Positions 1 to 7,712 of a stretch of DNA of 64,000 nt are shown here, one piece after another; within the stretch, counting starts at the first letter, position 1; each line of letters opens with the position of its first letter. Origin of the DNA: Lachnospiraceae bacterium KM106-2 (GTDB lineage Bacteria > Bacillota > Clostridia > Lachnospirales > Lachnospiraceae). The notes beneath the pieces are model-generated. The model was not told where the DNA came from and did not search any database. It saw only the letters and a program-made list of their open reading frames with translations. Location: positions 2,053,960 to 2,117,959 of the forward strand of contig AP018794.1 of assembly GCA_009731425.1 (NCBI GenBank), in the 5' to 3' direction. A program made the position numbers and the translations under genes.

Positions 1-370
1 TATCAACTATTTTTGCTCTAGCATCTCTGCGCATTCCGCCATCGATCATGGCATTATGCGCAGCTACTGTTGTTAATCTTTCATCCCATAAGATTACTTC
101 TAAAGACGTTCGTTTTTCTAACATTTCTTTGAATTCTTCGGATTTTAAAGCACGATCTCCAACCGTGTTATTCATGTTCTTAGGATATCCTAGAACGATC
201 TTCTCCACTTTATACTCTTCCGCTAATTCCTGAATGCGTGCCAACGTTTGACGAAGTTTATTTTCCTGTTTTCTTCGAACGACCTCGATTCCTTGTGCAG
301 TAAGGCCCAACTCATCACTGATGGCAACTCCTACTGTCACAGAACCATAGTCTAATCCCATTATTCTCAT
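1..370 (-). CDS. ruvX: Putative Holliday junction resolvase RuvX/YqgF (3' end cut by window edge)
   Basis: About 123 residues of the N-terminal and central part are present; the C-terminus lies beyond the window. The protein opens [16 protein letters not shown], the RNase H-like first strand with catalytic Asp of the YqgF family, followed by a region with the [19 protein letters not shown] loop and a WDERLTT motif with a further acidic residue. Family members process Holliday junctions or act in 16S rRNA 5' end maturation. It sits 15 bases downstream of ireB, the usual Firmicutes ireB-ruvX pairing, so the two are probably one transcript. Confidence 0.9.
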   Translation of the reverse strand, partial: MRIMGLDYGSVTVGVAISDELGLTAQGIEVVRRKQENKLRQTLARIQELAEEYKVEKIVLGYPKNMNNTVGDRALKSEEFKEMLEKRTSLEVILWDERLTTVAAHNAMIDGGMRRDARAKIVD

Positions 371-385
371 TTTAGTCCTACTTTT

Positions 386-646
386 CTACTTTAAATTACT
401 ATTGATATAGTCTTCAAGCAATGCTTCAAGGATCTCATCACGTTCAACTTTCATAATTAAGCTTCTAGCTCCATTGTGACTTGTGATATAAGTTGGATCT
501 CCTGACATTACGTAACCGACAATCTGGTTAACCGGATTGTAGCCTTTTTCAACAAGAGATTTGTAAACAGTATCGATGATATCTGTCACTTTAATTTCTT
601 GCTCTTTTTGCACTTTAAAAAACTGTGTATTATTCATATCCTGCAT
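386..646 (-). CDS. ireB: IreB family regulatory phosphoprotein (UPF0297)
   Basis: Small 86-residue protein matching the IreB/UPF0297 family: N-terminal TQFFKV, then a [18 protein letters not shown] core and the conserved [13 protein letters not shown] segment. In enterococci IreB is phosphorylated by the PASTA kinase IreK and affects cell-wall stress resistance; that role is known for the family, not shown here. In many Firmicutes the upstream gene is alaS, but here the next minus-strand gene upstream is mtaB, so the usual alaS-ireB-ruvX set is incomplete. Confidence 0.92.
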   Translation of the reverse strand: MQDMNNTQFFKVQKEQEIKVTDIIDTVYKSLVEKGYNPVNQIVGYVMSGDPTYITSHNGARSLIMKVERDEILEALLEDYINSNLK

Positions 647-742
647 TTTCTCACGTCCTTATATTAAAACTATTTTCTAACATTTTATCCTATGTCTAGA
701 AAATGACTATTAACTATATATTAATATAAAACACTAGAAAAT

Positions 743-2083
743 TCAATCAATTATTTTAGAAAGCATGACATCTGTTGTTAAATTTTCTAAAATTTTCACG
801 GAAATAATTTCATTGGATAAATCCTTTTCTGATTCGCATGCAACTTTTAAATATCTCTTTGTATGACCAATTTGATACTCTTTTCCTTCAATTGTAATGC
901 TCTCTTCAAATAAGATCTTTTCTTCTTGTCCAATGAATTCTGCTTCGTAGGCTTTTCTCATTCTATGCTCTAATTCCATTAACTCAGTACTTCTAGCATG
1001 TTTGATGGAATCATCCACTTGATCCGGCATAACCTCAGCTCTTGTTCCTTTACGTTTCGAATACTTAAAGATATGCATCTGTGCGAAAGCAACTTTTTCT
1101 AAGAACGCTTTTGTTGTTTTGAATTCTTCCTCAGTTTCACCAGGGAATCCAACGATAACATCTGTTGTTAATGCTGGTTTATCAAAATATTCACGGATCA
1201 GGCAGCATTTTTCGTAAAACTCATCTGCACTATATTTACGATTCATTCTTTTTAAGGTAGCATCACATCCACTTTGTAATGATAAATGGAAATGTGGACA
1301 GAATTTTTCATCTTTGCTTAATGTCTGAACAAATTCTTCCGTAATAACTCTAGGTTCTAAGGAACCAAGACGGATTCTTTCAATCCCATCGATTTTGCTG
1401 ATTGCAACGATTAAAGATAAAAGATTCCCCTCTTCTAAATCAACACCATAAGATGATAAATGGATTCCTGTTAAGACAACTTCTTTATAGCCAGAAGCAA
1501 CAAGTCGATTTACTTCATTTACAACATCTTCTGTTTTTCGAGAACGAACTCTTCCTCTTGCATAAGGAATGATACAGTAAGAACAGAATTGATTACATCC
1601 ATCTTGTACTTTGATGTATGCTCTTGTTTTTTCCCCTGCACCATCAATTGTAAGTTCTTCATATTCTTGATCATGGTTGATATCGATCAAGGCTTGCGTT
1701 TTAGAATCATCCTCAAAATATTGTTCTAATAATGATACGATATTATGCTTCTGATTATTTCCAACAACAAGATCAATGGCCTCATCTTGTTCTAGGGCAT
1801 CTTTAGCAGCTTGTACATAACAGCCAACTGCTACTACGATACTGTTTTCATTTTGTTTCTTTGCCTTGTGAAGCATCTGTCTTGACTTACGATCAGCAAT
1901 ATTCGTTACCGTACATGTATTAACAACATATACATCCGCTTTCTCATTAAATTCTCTTACCTCATAACCAGCTTCTTGGAAAAGCTTTAGCATTGCATCA
2001 CTTTCATAAGAATTTACTTTACATCCTAACGTTAAAAAAGCAACTGATCTATTATTATTTTCATGCATATTGATTTTACCCAT
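743..2083 (-). CDS. mtaB: tRNA t6A37 methylthiotransferase MtaB
   Basis: About 446 residues. Radical SAM methylthiotransferase that makes ms2t6A at position 37 of ANN-decoding tRNAs. The N-terminal MTTase domain has LGCKVNSYESD with Cys21, NTCTV and VGCY, the three cysteines of the auxiliary 4Fe-4S cluster. The radical SAM core has CNQFCSYC, followed by a C-terminal TRAM-like segment. I chose the ATG at 2083 because an AAAGGA ribosome binding site precedes it; an in-frame TTG at 2098 overlaps that site and is unlikely. Length and motifs fit MtaB better than RimO or MiaB. Confidence 0.92.
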   Translation of the reverse strand: MGKINMHENNNRSVAFLTLGCKVNSYESDAMLKLFQEAGYEVREFNEKADVYVVNTCTVTNIADRKSRQMLHKAKKQNENSIVVAVGCYVQAAKDALEQDEAIDLVVGNNQKHNIVSLLEQYFEDDSKTQALIDINHDQEYEELTIDGAGEKTRAYIKVQDGCNQFCSYCIIPYARGRVRSRKTEDVVNEVNRLVASGYKEVVLTGIHLSSYGVDLEEGNLLSLIVAISKIDGIERIRLGSLEPRVITEEFVQTLSKDEKFCPHFHLSLQSGCDATLKRMNRKYSADEFYEKCCLIREYFDKPALTTDVIVGFPGETEEEFKTTKAFLEKVAFAQMHIFKYSKRKGTRAEVMPDQVDDSIKHARSTELMELEHRMRKAYEAEFIGQEEKILFEESITIEGKEYQIGHTKRYLKVACESEKDLSNEIISVKILENLTTDVMLSKIID

Positions 2084-2385
2084 AATATATCCTTTCAATA
2101 CAATTTTTATGTCTATTTCATCATTAATTGATTATTTCATATTTTTTCTACATGTTGTTTTGCATAAAATACTCCTACAAATTTCAGTTTTATTGAATGT
2201 TTTCCACAAGTTTTTCTTGTTAAAAAAAGCAATTTTACCAAATATTAATCTCAAATCCATTTTTTATCTTTTTTTCAACTCATGAAATGACACGTATTTG
2301 TAGATGTTTTTTATGTACTTTGTATATTGACTTTTAATTATGCAAAATGTAGTATAATACTATAATTATTAAAGGAGGAGTTCAT
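2084..2385. other. Divergent intergenic region between mtaB and the HPr-like gene
   Basis: About 300 bases of very AT-rich sequence with many T-runs on the plus strand. It must hold the mtaB promoter on the minus strand, but no clear one stands out. On the plus side a promoter for the HPr-like gene lies at 2327-2358. I see no other coding or RNA feature. Confidence 0.5.
2327..2358 (+). promoter_or_regulatory. Probable sigma-A promoter of the HPr-like gene
   Basis: A TTGACT -35-like hexamer at 2327-2332 is followed by TAGTATAAT. Reading TAGTAT (2350-2355) as the -10 gives a 17-base spacer; the better TATAAT (2353-2358) gives 20. The start codon is at 2386, preceded by AAAGGAGG. Confidence 0.5.
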
Positions 2386-2619
2386 ATGAAAACAGTTCAA
2401 ATCTCTTTAAATTCTATCGATAAGGTAAAATCATTCGTAAATGACGTAACTAAATTTGATGCTGAATTTGATTTAGTTTCTGGTAGATATGTAATCGATG
2501 CAAAATCAATCATGGGTATCTTTAGTTTAGATTTATCTAAACCTATTGATTTAAATATCCATGCTGAAGAAAATGCAGACCAAATTCTTGAAAAATTAAA
2601 ACCATATATCGTAGAATAA
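2386..2619 (+). CDS. HPr-like protein lacking the active-site histidine
   Basis: 77 residues aligning with the HPr/Crh fold. The central DAKSIMGIFSLDL segment matches the regulatory-serine region of HPr, with Ser41 in the place of HPr Ser46. The N-terminal loop that carries the phosphorylated His15 (GIHARPA type) is missing: the sequence runs straight from SLNSIDK into VKSFVNDV. It therefore cannot be an ordinary phosphotransferase-system carrier. It is better compared with Crh, which lacks the histidine but keeps the HprK-phosphorylated serine, although here the loop itself is shortened. It has its own promoter and terminator, so it is a single-gene unit. Confidence 0.8.
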   Translation: MKTVQISLNSIDKVKSFVNDVTKFDAEFDLVSGRYVIDAKSIMGIFSLDLSKPIDLNIHAEENADQILEKLKPYIVE

Positions 2620-2652
2620 GATTACTATAGATATAACCAGAATAACAACATG

Positions 2653-2677
2653 GAGGATACCGAGTATCCTCTTTTTT
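2653..2677 (+). terminator. Intrinsic terminator of the HPr-like gene
   Basis: Perfect 8-bp stem GAGGATAC/GTATCCTC with a CGA loop, followed by six T residues, 33 bases after the stop codon. Confidence 0.9.
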
Positions 2678-2730
2678 GTTGTCCAAAAGCGATACACTTA
2701 TAAGGATCTACTAACCCGTTACATGCGTAA

Positions 2731-2820
2731 ACGCGACAGTCGCCAAGATGATACAAGTATCACTTTGGCTCGTTGTTCGCGTAAAGAAAAAGAATGTGCC
2801 AAGGCACATTCTTTTTTCTT
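2731..2820 (+). repeat. Single hairpin element resembling the 6060-6480 repeat units, with terminator
   Basis: The stretch has nested inverted repeats (GCCAA..TTGGC enclosing GATAC-AA-GTATC), then GTTGTTCGCG, then a 10-bp stem AGAATGTGCC/GGCACATTCT at 2791-2812 with a T-run. The hairpin also has T-residues on the minus side, so it can end both plus-strand transcription and the thiI unit. The word GCCAAGATG, the CGCG motif and the GAATGTG hairpin occur in the same order as on the minus strand of the array near 6.0-6.4 kb. An ATG within GCCAAGATG opens a 43-codon frame running through the terminator (2748-2879). Confidence 0.5.
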
Positions 2821-2836
2821 ATTGCCTTTTTCTTAA

Positions 2837-4015
2837 TTATTCACACATAATCACTTCTCTAGTCTCTAAAGCCGTCTGAACTAATTCATCAATTTTCTCT
2901 TGTAATTTATATTCAGAATGTTCAATTGCTTTTAAGCTTGGCTTTGTAACTGGATGTTTTGCAACAAAGATCGTACAACAGTCTTCAAATGGTAATACAC
3001 TTGTTTCATAAGTGTCGATACGTTCTGCGATAGTAACGATATCTTGTTTATCAAACGCGATAAGTGGACGGTAAACAGGCATTGTGCAAACAGCATTCGT
3101 AGCATTTAAGCTTTGCATTGTCTGAGAAGCAACCTGTCCAATACTTTCTCCAGTGATCAGACCAAGACAATTATTTTCTTTTGCAATTGTTTCTGCAATC
3201 TTCATCATATAACGTCTCATAATGATCGTTAATTCATCATGTGGACATTGTTCATAGATATATAATTGGATATCTGTAAAATTGATTACATTTAGCTTGA
3301 TTGGTCCTGTATAACGAGACACGATCTTTGCTAAATCAACAACTTTTTGTTTTGCACGTTCACTTGTATAAGGTGGTGCATGGAAATAAGTTGCTTCAAT
3401 TGTAACACCACGTTTTGCAACCATATACCCTGCTACAGGACTGTCGATACCACCAGATAATAATAACATTGCTTTTCCGTTACATCCAACTGGCATTCCA
3501 CCTAAACCGTGAATGATTTCAGAGTAAACATAAGCTTTATGACGAACTTCGATATTGATTCTAACATCAGGAGTCTTGACATCAACTTTCATTTCTGGGA
3601 AGCGATCTAATAAATAAGCACCCATTTCCACGCAGATTTCAGGAGACGTATATGGATATGATTTATCTCCACGTTTTGCTTCTACTTTAAAGCTGAAGTT
3701 CTTGTCTGGATATACTTTATCCACAAAATCTCCTACTTCTTTCGTTAGATTCTCCCATGCGAATTCATCGATGATCTTAACTGGACAGATTTGAGCAATA
3801 CCAAATACTCGCTTCATCGCTTCTACTGCTTCATCAAAATCGTAATCAGTTAAGGCTTCTACATAAATTCTTCCTTGTTCCTTAGATACGTGGAATTCAC
3901 CTTCCACACTGTCTAATGAATGTTTAATGCGATCACGTAACGCATTTTCAAAGATATATCTATTCTTACCTTTGATTCCGATCTCTGCATATTTAATCAA
4001 AAATGCTTTATACAT
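2837..4015 (-). CDS. thiI: tRNA uracil 4-sulfurtransferase ThiI
   Basis: 392 residues. An N-terminal ferredoxin-like/THUMP part (to about residue 165) is followed by the PP-loop SGGIDSP at 187-193, which adenylates U8 of tRNA before sulfur transfer. The C-terminal rhodanese domain found in E. coli ThiI is absent, as is usual in Firmicutes. The cysteine desulfurase 33 bases upstream is probably the dedicated sulfur donor. The same enzyme can serve thiamine thiazole synthesis, but with no rhodanese domain tRNA thiolation is the safer call. Confidence 0.95.
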   Translation of the reverse strand: MYKAFLIKYAEIGIKGKNRYIFENALRDRIKHSLDSVEGEFHVSKEQGRIYVEALTDYDFDEAVEAMKRVFGIAQICPVKIIDEFAWENLTKEVGDFVDKVYPDKNFSFKVEAKRGDKSYPYTSPEICVEMGAYLLDRFPEMKVDVKTPDVRINIEVRHKAYVYSEIIHGLGGMPVGCNGKAMLLLSGGIDSPVAGYMVAKRGVTIEATYFHAPPYTSERAKQKVVDLAKIVSRYTGPIKLNVINFTDIQLYIYEQCPHDELTIIMRRYMMKIAETIAKENNCLGLITGESIGQVASQTMQSLNATNAVCTMPVYRPLIAFDKQDIVTIAERIDTYETSVLPFEDCCTIFVAKHPVTKPSLKAIEHSEYKLQEKIDELVQTALETREVIMCE

Positions 4016-4048
4016 TTTGTTTCCTCCTTGCCTTATGCGGCTTCTATC

Positions 4049-5209
4049 TTAATGTCTTGTAAATCTTCTTAACATTGGAAGTAATTCATTTAACATAACC
4101 AATGCATAATCTATCTCTTCTTCTGTTGTTTCCACGCTAAAGCTAAAGCGTAAGGTAGAATCTAATAATTGTTTTTTCACACCGATCGCTTGAAGTGTTC
4201 CACTCAATGCCGGATGATTTGATGAACAAGCAGAACCGCTTGATACATAGACATCTCTTTCTTCCAAAGCATGCAAAAGTACTTCACTTCGGATATCTGC
4301 AAAACTAGCACTTACTACATGTGGTGCTGTATTTTCAATTCCAAGTCCGATACCATTTACCGTAACACCTTCGATCTGTTGTAATCCAGCAACTAATCTC
4401 TCTTTTAATTCATACAGATGTGCTACTTTCTTTTCGTGATCTTTGTAGATGAGCTCTGCAGCTTTTCCCATTCCTGCGATGCCTGGAACATTTTCCGTAC
4501 CGCTTCGCATTCCTTTTTGCTGTTCTCCACCGTAGATGATCGGTTTGATCTTAACTTTATCTTTAATATATAAGAATCCGATTCCTTTTGGTCCATGAAT
4601 CTTGTGACCGCTTACCGATAACAAATCAATTCCTTGTTTTTTAGGACGAATTTTATATTTTCCATATGCTTGGATCGCATCTACATGGAAAAGGATATCT
4701 TTCTTCTTATCCTTGATCGCTTTGGAGATCGCTTCTACATCCTGAACTGCTCCCATTTCATTATTTACATACATAATGGAAACAAGGATCGTATCATCAC
4801 AAATAGAATCAAGTAATTGTTCTTGATCGACCTTGCCATTTTCATCTACGTCAAGGTACGTAACACGAAATCCCATATCTTCTAAGAAGATAACTGGATT
4901 ATGAACGCTTGCATGTTCGATCTTTGTTGTGATAATGTGATTTCCACTTCTCTTGTTTGCAAGTGCAACACCAATTAATGCGGTATTATTAGATTCTGTT
5001 CCCCCAGAAGTAAAGATGATTTCTTTTGGTTCCACCTTTAAGCTTGCCGCAATGATCTCTTTGGCTTTCTTAATATAGTTTTCTGCTTCCACACCTTTTA
5101 AATGCATCGAAGACGGATTACCATAATCTTCTTTCATTGTTTTTAACATGATGTCACAAACTTCATGAAACGGTTTTGTCGTTGCTGCATTATCTAAATA
5201 TGCTTCCAT
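4049..5209 (-). CDS. Cysteine desulfurase (NifS/IscS family)
   Basis: 386 residues, PLP-dependent class V aminotransferase fold. The SGHKIHGPKG motif supplies the PLP lysine (Lys203), and SSGSACSS near the C-terminus supplies the persulfide cysteine (Cys328). This short-loop form is the group I (NifS/IscS-like) type. It lies just upstream of thiI on the same strand, the usual Firmicutes pairing, so its main client is probably ThiI rather than iron-sulfur assembly; no iscU gene is nearby. Confidence 0.93.
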   Translation of the reverse strand: MEAYLDNAATTKPFHEVCDIMLKTMKEDYGNPSSMHLKGVEAENYIKKAKEIIAASLKVEPKEIIFTSGGTESNNTALIGVALANKRSGNHIITTKIEHASVHNPVIFLEDMGFRVTYLDVDENGKVDQEQLLDSICDDTILVSIMYVNNEMGAVQDVEAISKAIKDKKKDILFHVDAIQAYGKYKIRPKKQGIDLLSVSGHKIHGPKGIGFLYIKDKVKIKPIIYGGEQQKGMRSGTENVPGIAGMGKAAELIYKDHEKKVAHLYELKERLVAGLQQIEGVTVNGIGLGIENTAPHVVSASFADIRSEVLLHALEERDVYVSSGSACSSNHPALSGTLQAIGVKKQLLDSTLRFSFSVETTEEEIDYALVMLNELLPMLRRFTRH

Positions 5210-5229
5210 AACTTCCTCCCAAATGCAAG

Positions 5230-5973
5230 TTAATCTTGCTCTAATTCCATCATCAACGCTGCCATCATAGTAAATCCTGCGGTTTCTGTACGCAATATTC
5301 GTTTTCCAAGTGTTATCGGCATAATCCCAGCTTCTTGCAACAATGTTACTTCTGGATCATCAAATCCCCCTTCAGGTCCAACAATAATCCCGATTGTCTT
5401 CGCTGATTTTGATTCTTCGATCATCTTTCTTGTATGACTGATTCCTTCTGCATTTTCATAAGCAAAAAAGTTGATATCCAACTCTTTCATCTTATTGATT
5501 GCTTCCTTAAAAGAGATTACCGAAGTAACCTCAGGAATCATTCCTCTTTTGCTTTGTTTAGCCGCACTCTCTGAAATAGATTGCCAGCGTTCTAACTTCT
5601 TAGCTTCTTTTTTCTTATCTTCTATTTTCACAACACATCGCTTCATCGACACCGGTACTACTTCATAAACGCCTAATTCCACCATCTTCTGGATGATCAA
5701 ATCCATTTTATCCTTCTTTGGTAGTCCTTGGAACAAATAAACCTTAGCCGGAAGTTCCGTCTGCGTTGGTTCTTTACTTATAATATCTGCTATTACTTCT
5801 TTTGGAGATATTTCTTCTATCTGACAAAGATAATCGGTTCCTTCCATGTCACAAACTTGAATTTTTTCACCAATTTTCATTCGCAATACATTTTTGATAT
5901 GATTTACATCATCACCGATAATCTGAACATTTTGTTCACTTACCTGAGATTTTTGAACATAGAATAAATTCAT
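5230..5973 (-). CDS. rsmE: 16S rRNA (uracil1498-N3)-methyltransferase RsmE
   Basis: 247 residues from the ATG at 5973, which follows a strong AAAGGAG site; an upstream in-frame start would add about 30 non-homologous residues read from hairpin DNA. An N-terminal PUA-like domain is followed by a SPOUT methyltransferase domain with GIIVGPEGGF and the knot sequence LGKRILRTETA near the end. It methylates U1498 of 16S rRNA. It stops 20 bases before the cysteine desulfurase start and may be co-transcribed with it. The partner gene prmA is separated from it by the repeat array. Confidence 0.94.
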   Translation of the reverse strand: MNLFYVQKSQVSEQNVQIIGDDVNHIKNVLRMKIGEKIQVCDMEGTDYLCQIEEISPKEVIADIISKEPTQTELPAKVYLFQGLPKKDKMDLIIQKMVELGVYEVVPVSMKRCVVKIEDKKKEAKKLERWQSISESAAKQSKRGMIPEVTSVISFKEAINKMKELDINFFAYENAEGISHTRKMIEESKSAKTIGIIVGPEGGFDDPEVTLLQEAGIMPITLGKRILRTETAGFTMMAALMMELEQD

Positions 5974-6059
5974 CTCTATCTCCTTTGATTTCATTAAATA
6001 TCTAAAAAACTCTTGACACGATATCTGCATAAAAAAGAATGTGGCTTGCCACATTCTCC

Positions 6060-6480
6060 GCACCGAACGCGATCGCGAAGCAATAAATTCCTTTCGCGTG
6101 AGCGTGCATCTTGGCTTTCTTTTTTTCAGAAAGCCTTTTATTAACTAGGAGACTGCTCAAAGAGAAGTTTCCTAGTTAATATAAAAAGTGTTTTGCTCGC
6201 AAAACACTCCGCGCCGAACGCGATCGCGAAGCGATAAATTCCTTTCGCGTGAGCGTGCATCTTGGCTTTCTTTTTTCAGAAAGCCTTTTATTAACTAGAA
6301 GACTGCTCGAAGAGAAGTTTCCTAGTTAATATAAAAAGTGTTTTGCTCGCAAAACACTCCGCGCCGAACGCGATCGCGAAGCGATAAATTCCTTTCGCGT
6401 GAGCGTGCATCTTGGCTTTCTTTTTTCAGAAAGCCTTTTATTAACTAGAAGACTGCTCGAAGAGAAGTTTCCTAGTTAAT
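6060..6480 (-). repeat. Tandem repeat array, ~150-base unit, 2.8 copies
   Basis: Copies begin with the GCACCGAACG/GCGCCGAACG word at 6060, 6211 and 6361, so the period is 151 then 150 bases; the last copy is truncated at 6480. Copies 2 and 3 are nearly identical, copy 1 differs at a few positions. Each unit holds a 10-base palindrome CGCGATCGCG, a GGCTTTC/GAAAGCC hairpin, and a long stem with arms of the type ATTAACTAG/CTAGTTAAT. Between units lies the hairpin AGTGTTTTGC-TC-GCAAAACACT, a terminator when read on the minus strand (T-run after it). The GC-rich core stands out from its surroundings. Confidence 0.93.
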
Positions 6481-6507
6481 AAAGAAAGAGTTTGCCACCG
6501 CAAACTC
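6481..6507 (-). terminator. Intrinsic terminator immediately after a promoter
   Basis: 8-bp perfect stem GAGTTTGC/GCAAACTC with a 4-base loop; on the minus strand it is followed by TTTCTTT. It begins only about 12 bases after the predicted transcription start of the promoter at 6527-6555. Confidence 0.75.
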
Positions 6508-6526
6508 CAACTCTTACAATGTTCTA

Positions 6527-6555
6527 ATATTAACATTCGTGACGTTAATTGTCAA
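6527..6555 (-). promoter_or_regulatory. Consensus-like sigma-A promoter reading into the repeat array
   Basis: On the minus strand TTGACA (6550-6555) is separated by exactly 17 bases from TAATAT (6527-6532). It lies downstream of the prmA terminator and points toward the array and rsmE. Confidence 0.7.
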
Positions 6556-6625
6556 TATAAGACGAGTTGGCATTTGATAACGTTTCATCCTTTTTTGTCA
6601 TTTTTTTGAACATTTTTAATCAAAA

Positions 6626-6660
6626 AAACGCTCTACAGTATTATTCACTGTAAAGCGTTT
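6626..6660 (-). terminator. Intrinsic terminator downstream of prmA
   Basis: Near-perfect stem AAACGCT.TACAGT/ACTGTA.AGCGTTT with one mismatch and a 7-base loop, 8 bases after the prmA stop. On the minus strand the outer arm runs into a further T-run (A-run at 6622-6628 on the plus strand). It separates prmA from rsmE. Confidence 0.85.
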
Positions 6661-6668
6661 CATTTTCT

Positions 6669-7628
6669 TTATTCTGGTTTCTTAGCGATAATAGAAACCC
6701 AGTCTTTCATTGTATTCACTTCTACAATTTCAAACCCATTTTTCTTCATAGCCGCTTCAACTTCATCACGTTTCATATCGATGATACCTGAAGTAATGAA
6801 TAGACCACCTGGAATTAAGTGCTTTCCGATCTCGCCTGATAATGGGATAATAACATCAGCTAAAATGTTTGCTACAACTACATCATAACATTCCATTCCA
6901 ACTTTTTGCTGTAATTCTTCATCAGCAATGATATTACCGCTCCAAGCATCAAACTTGTCACCGATGATATGATTTACTTCAGCATTTTCCCAAGTCATAT
7001 CAACGGCATGAGGATCGATATCAATAGCCAGAGCACTCTTAGCTCCTAATTTTAAGCCGATAATAGAAAGGATCCCACTTCCGCATCCTACGTCAAGTAA
7101 ACGAGTCGTATCATTTACATGTTCTTTTAATCCATGAATGCATAATTTTGTTGTTTCATGAGATCCAGTACCAAATGCACTACCTGGATCAATTTCGATC
7201 ACGATATCGTCTTCTTTTTGATCCTTTAATTGTTCCCATGTTGGTTTGATCACGATATTGTCATCTAAACGGAATGGTTTAAAATACTGTTTCCAGTTGT
7301 TCATCCAATCTTTATCTTCTGTTTCTGAAATCGTGATTTCACCACTTCCGATGTCGATAAAGTCTTTTAATTCATTAAGACCTTCTTTTACTTGTCCTAA
7401 CAATACAGAAGGATCTTCTTCTGGATCACGATAGAAATTAACGGTTGCAATATGGTCATCTTCTTCTAATTGAGGAAGAATATCTACAAACATTTGTGCT
7501 TTCTCTTCATCCGTTAAAGGTACCTTATCTTCAATTTCAATTCCTTCAACACCTAATTCATCTAACATATTACTTACTAAATCAACTGCATATGTTGTTG
7601 TCTTTAAGGAAAATTTAGTCCACTTCAT
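6669..7628 (-). CDS. prmA: Ribosomal protein L11 methyltransferase PrmA
   Basis: 319 residues. The class I SAM-binding motif LLDVGCGSGILSI starts near residue 177, preceded by the PrmA signature PGSAFGTGSHETT (148-160). It trimethylates ribosomal protein L11. The usual dnaJ-prmA-rsmE order is kept here, but 6.5 kb of glycogen and surface-protein genes now lies between dnaJ and prmA. A terminator follows it directly, so it is not simply co-transcribed with rsmE. Confidence 0.94.
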   Translation of the reverse strand: MKWTKFSLKTTTYAVDLVSNMLDELGVEGIEIEDKVPLTDEEKAQMFVDILPQLEEDDHIATVNFYRDPEEDPSVLLGQVKEGLNELKDFIDIGSGEITISETEDKDWMNNWKQYFKPFRLDDNIVIKPTWEQLKDQKEDDIVIEIDPGSAFGTGSHETTKLCIHGLKEHVNDTTRLLDVGCGSGILSIIGLKLGAKSALAIDIDPHAVDMTWENAEVNHIIGDKFDAWSGNIIADEELQQKVGMECYDVVVANILADVIIPLSGEIGKHLIPGGLFITSGIIDMKRDEVEAAMKKNGFEIVEVNTMKDWVSIIAKKPE

Positions 7629-7712
7629 TCTTTTCTCTCCTTATATGTCAAAATATCTGTTCTTTAACACTCTTTCCAATAAACTCTAACATATACCGCC
7701 ATAAAAATCAAA

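Larger units (their letters stand above)
6002..6555 (-). other. Promoter plus serial hairpin/terminator locus upstream of rsmE
   Basis: On the minus strand the order is: promoter (6527-6555), intrinsic terminator (6481-6507), three tandem repeat units with their own terminators, and a final GAATGTGGC hairpin (about 6035-6056) with a T-run, then rsmE. Three short frames start at the ATG of GCCAAGATG in each unit: 6291-6410 (39 codons), 6141-6260 (39 codons) and 6002-6109 (35 codons). They share the opening MHAHAKGIY.FAIAFGAE. No ribosome binding site precedes them, so translation is doubtful. The locus could be an unusual rsmE leader, a small-RNA locus or inert repeat DNA. Confidence 0.5.

Noticed and set aside
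2070..2285. 71-codon plus-strand frame upstream of the HPr-like gene
   Set aside because: Phenylalanine/leucine-rich product of an AT-rich intergenic region, no ribosome binding site, overlaps the mtaB start.
5974..6063. N-terminal extension of RsmE read through the hairpin region
   Set aside because: The extra residues have no family match, and a strong AAAGGAG site lies directly before the internal ATG at 5973.
6060..6480. CRISPR-like array
   Set aside because: The three copies are adjacent full repeats of ~150 bases with no unique spacers, and no cas genes are present.
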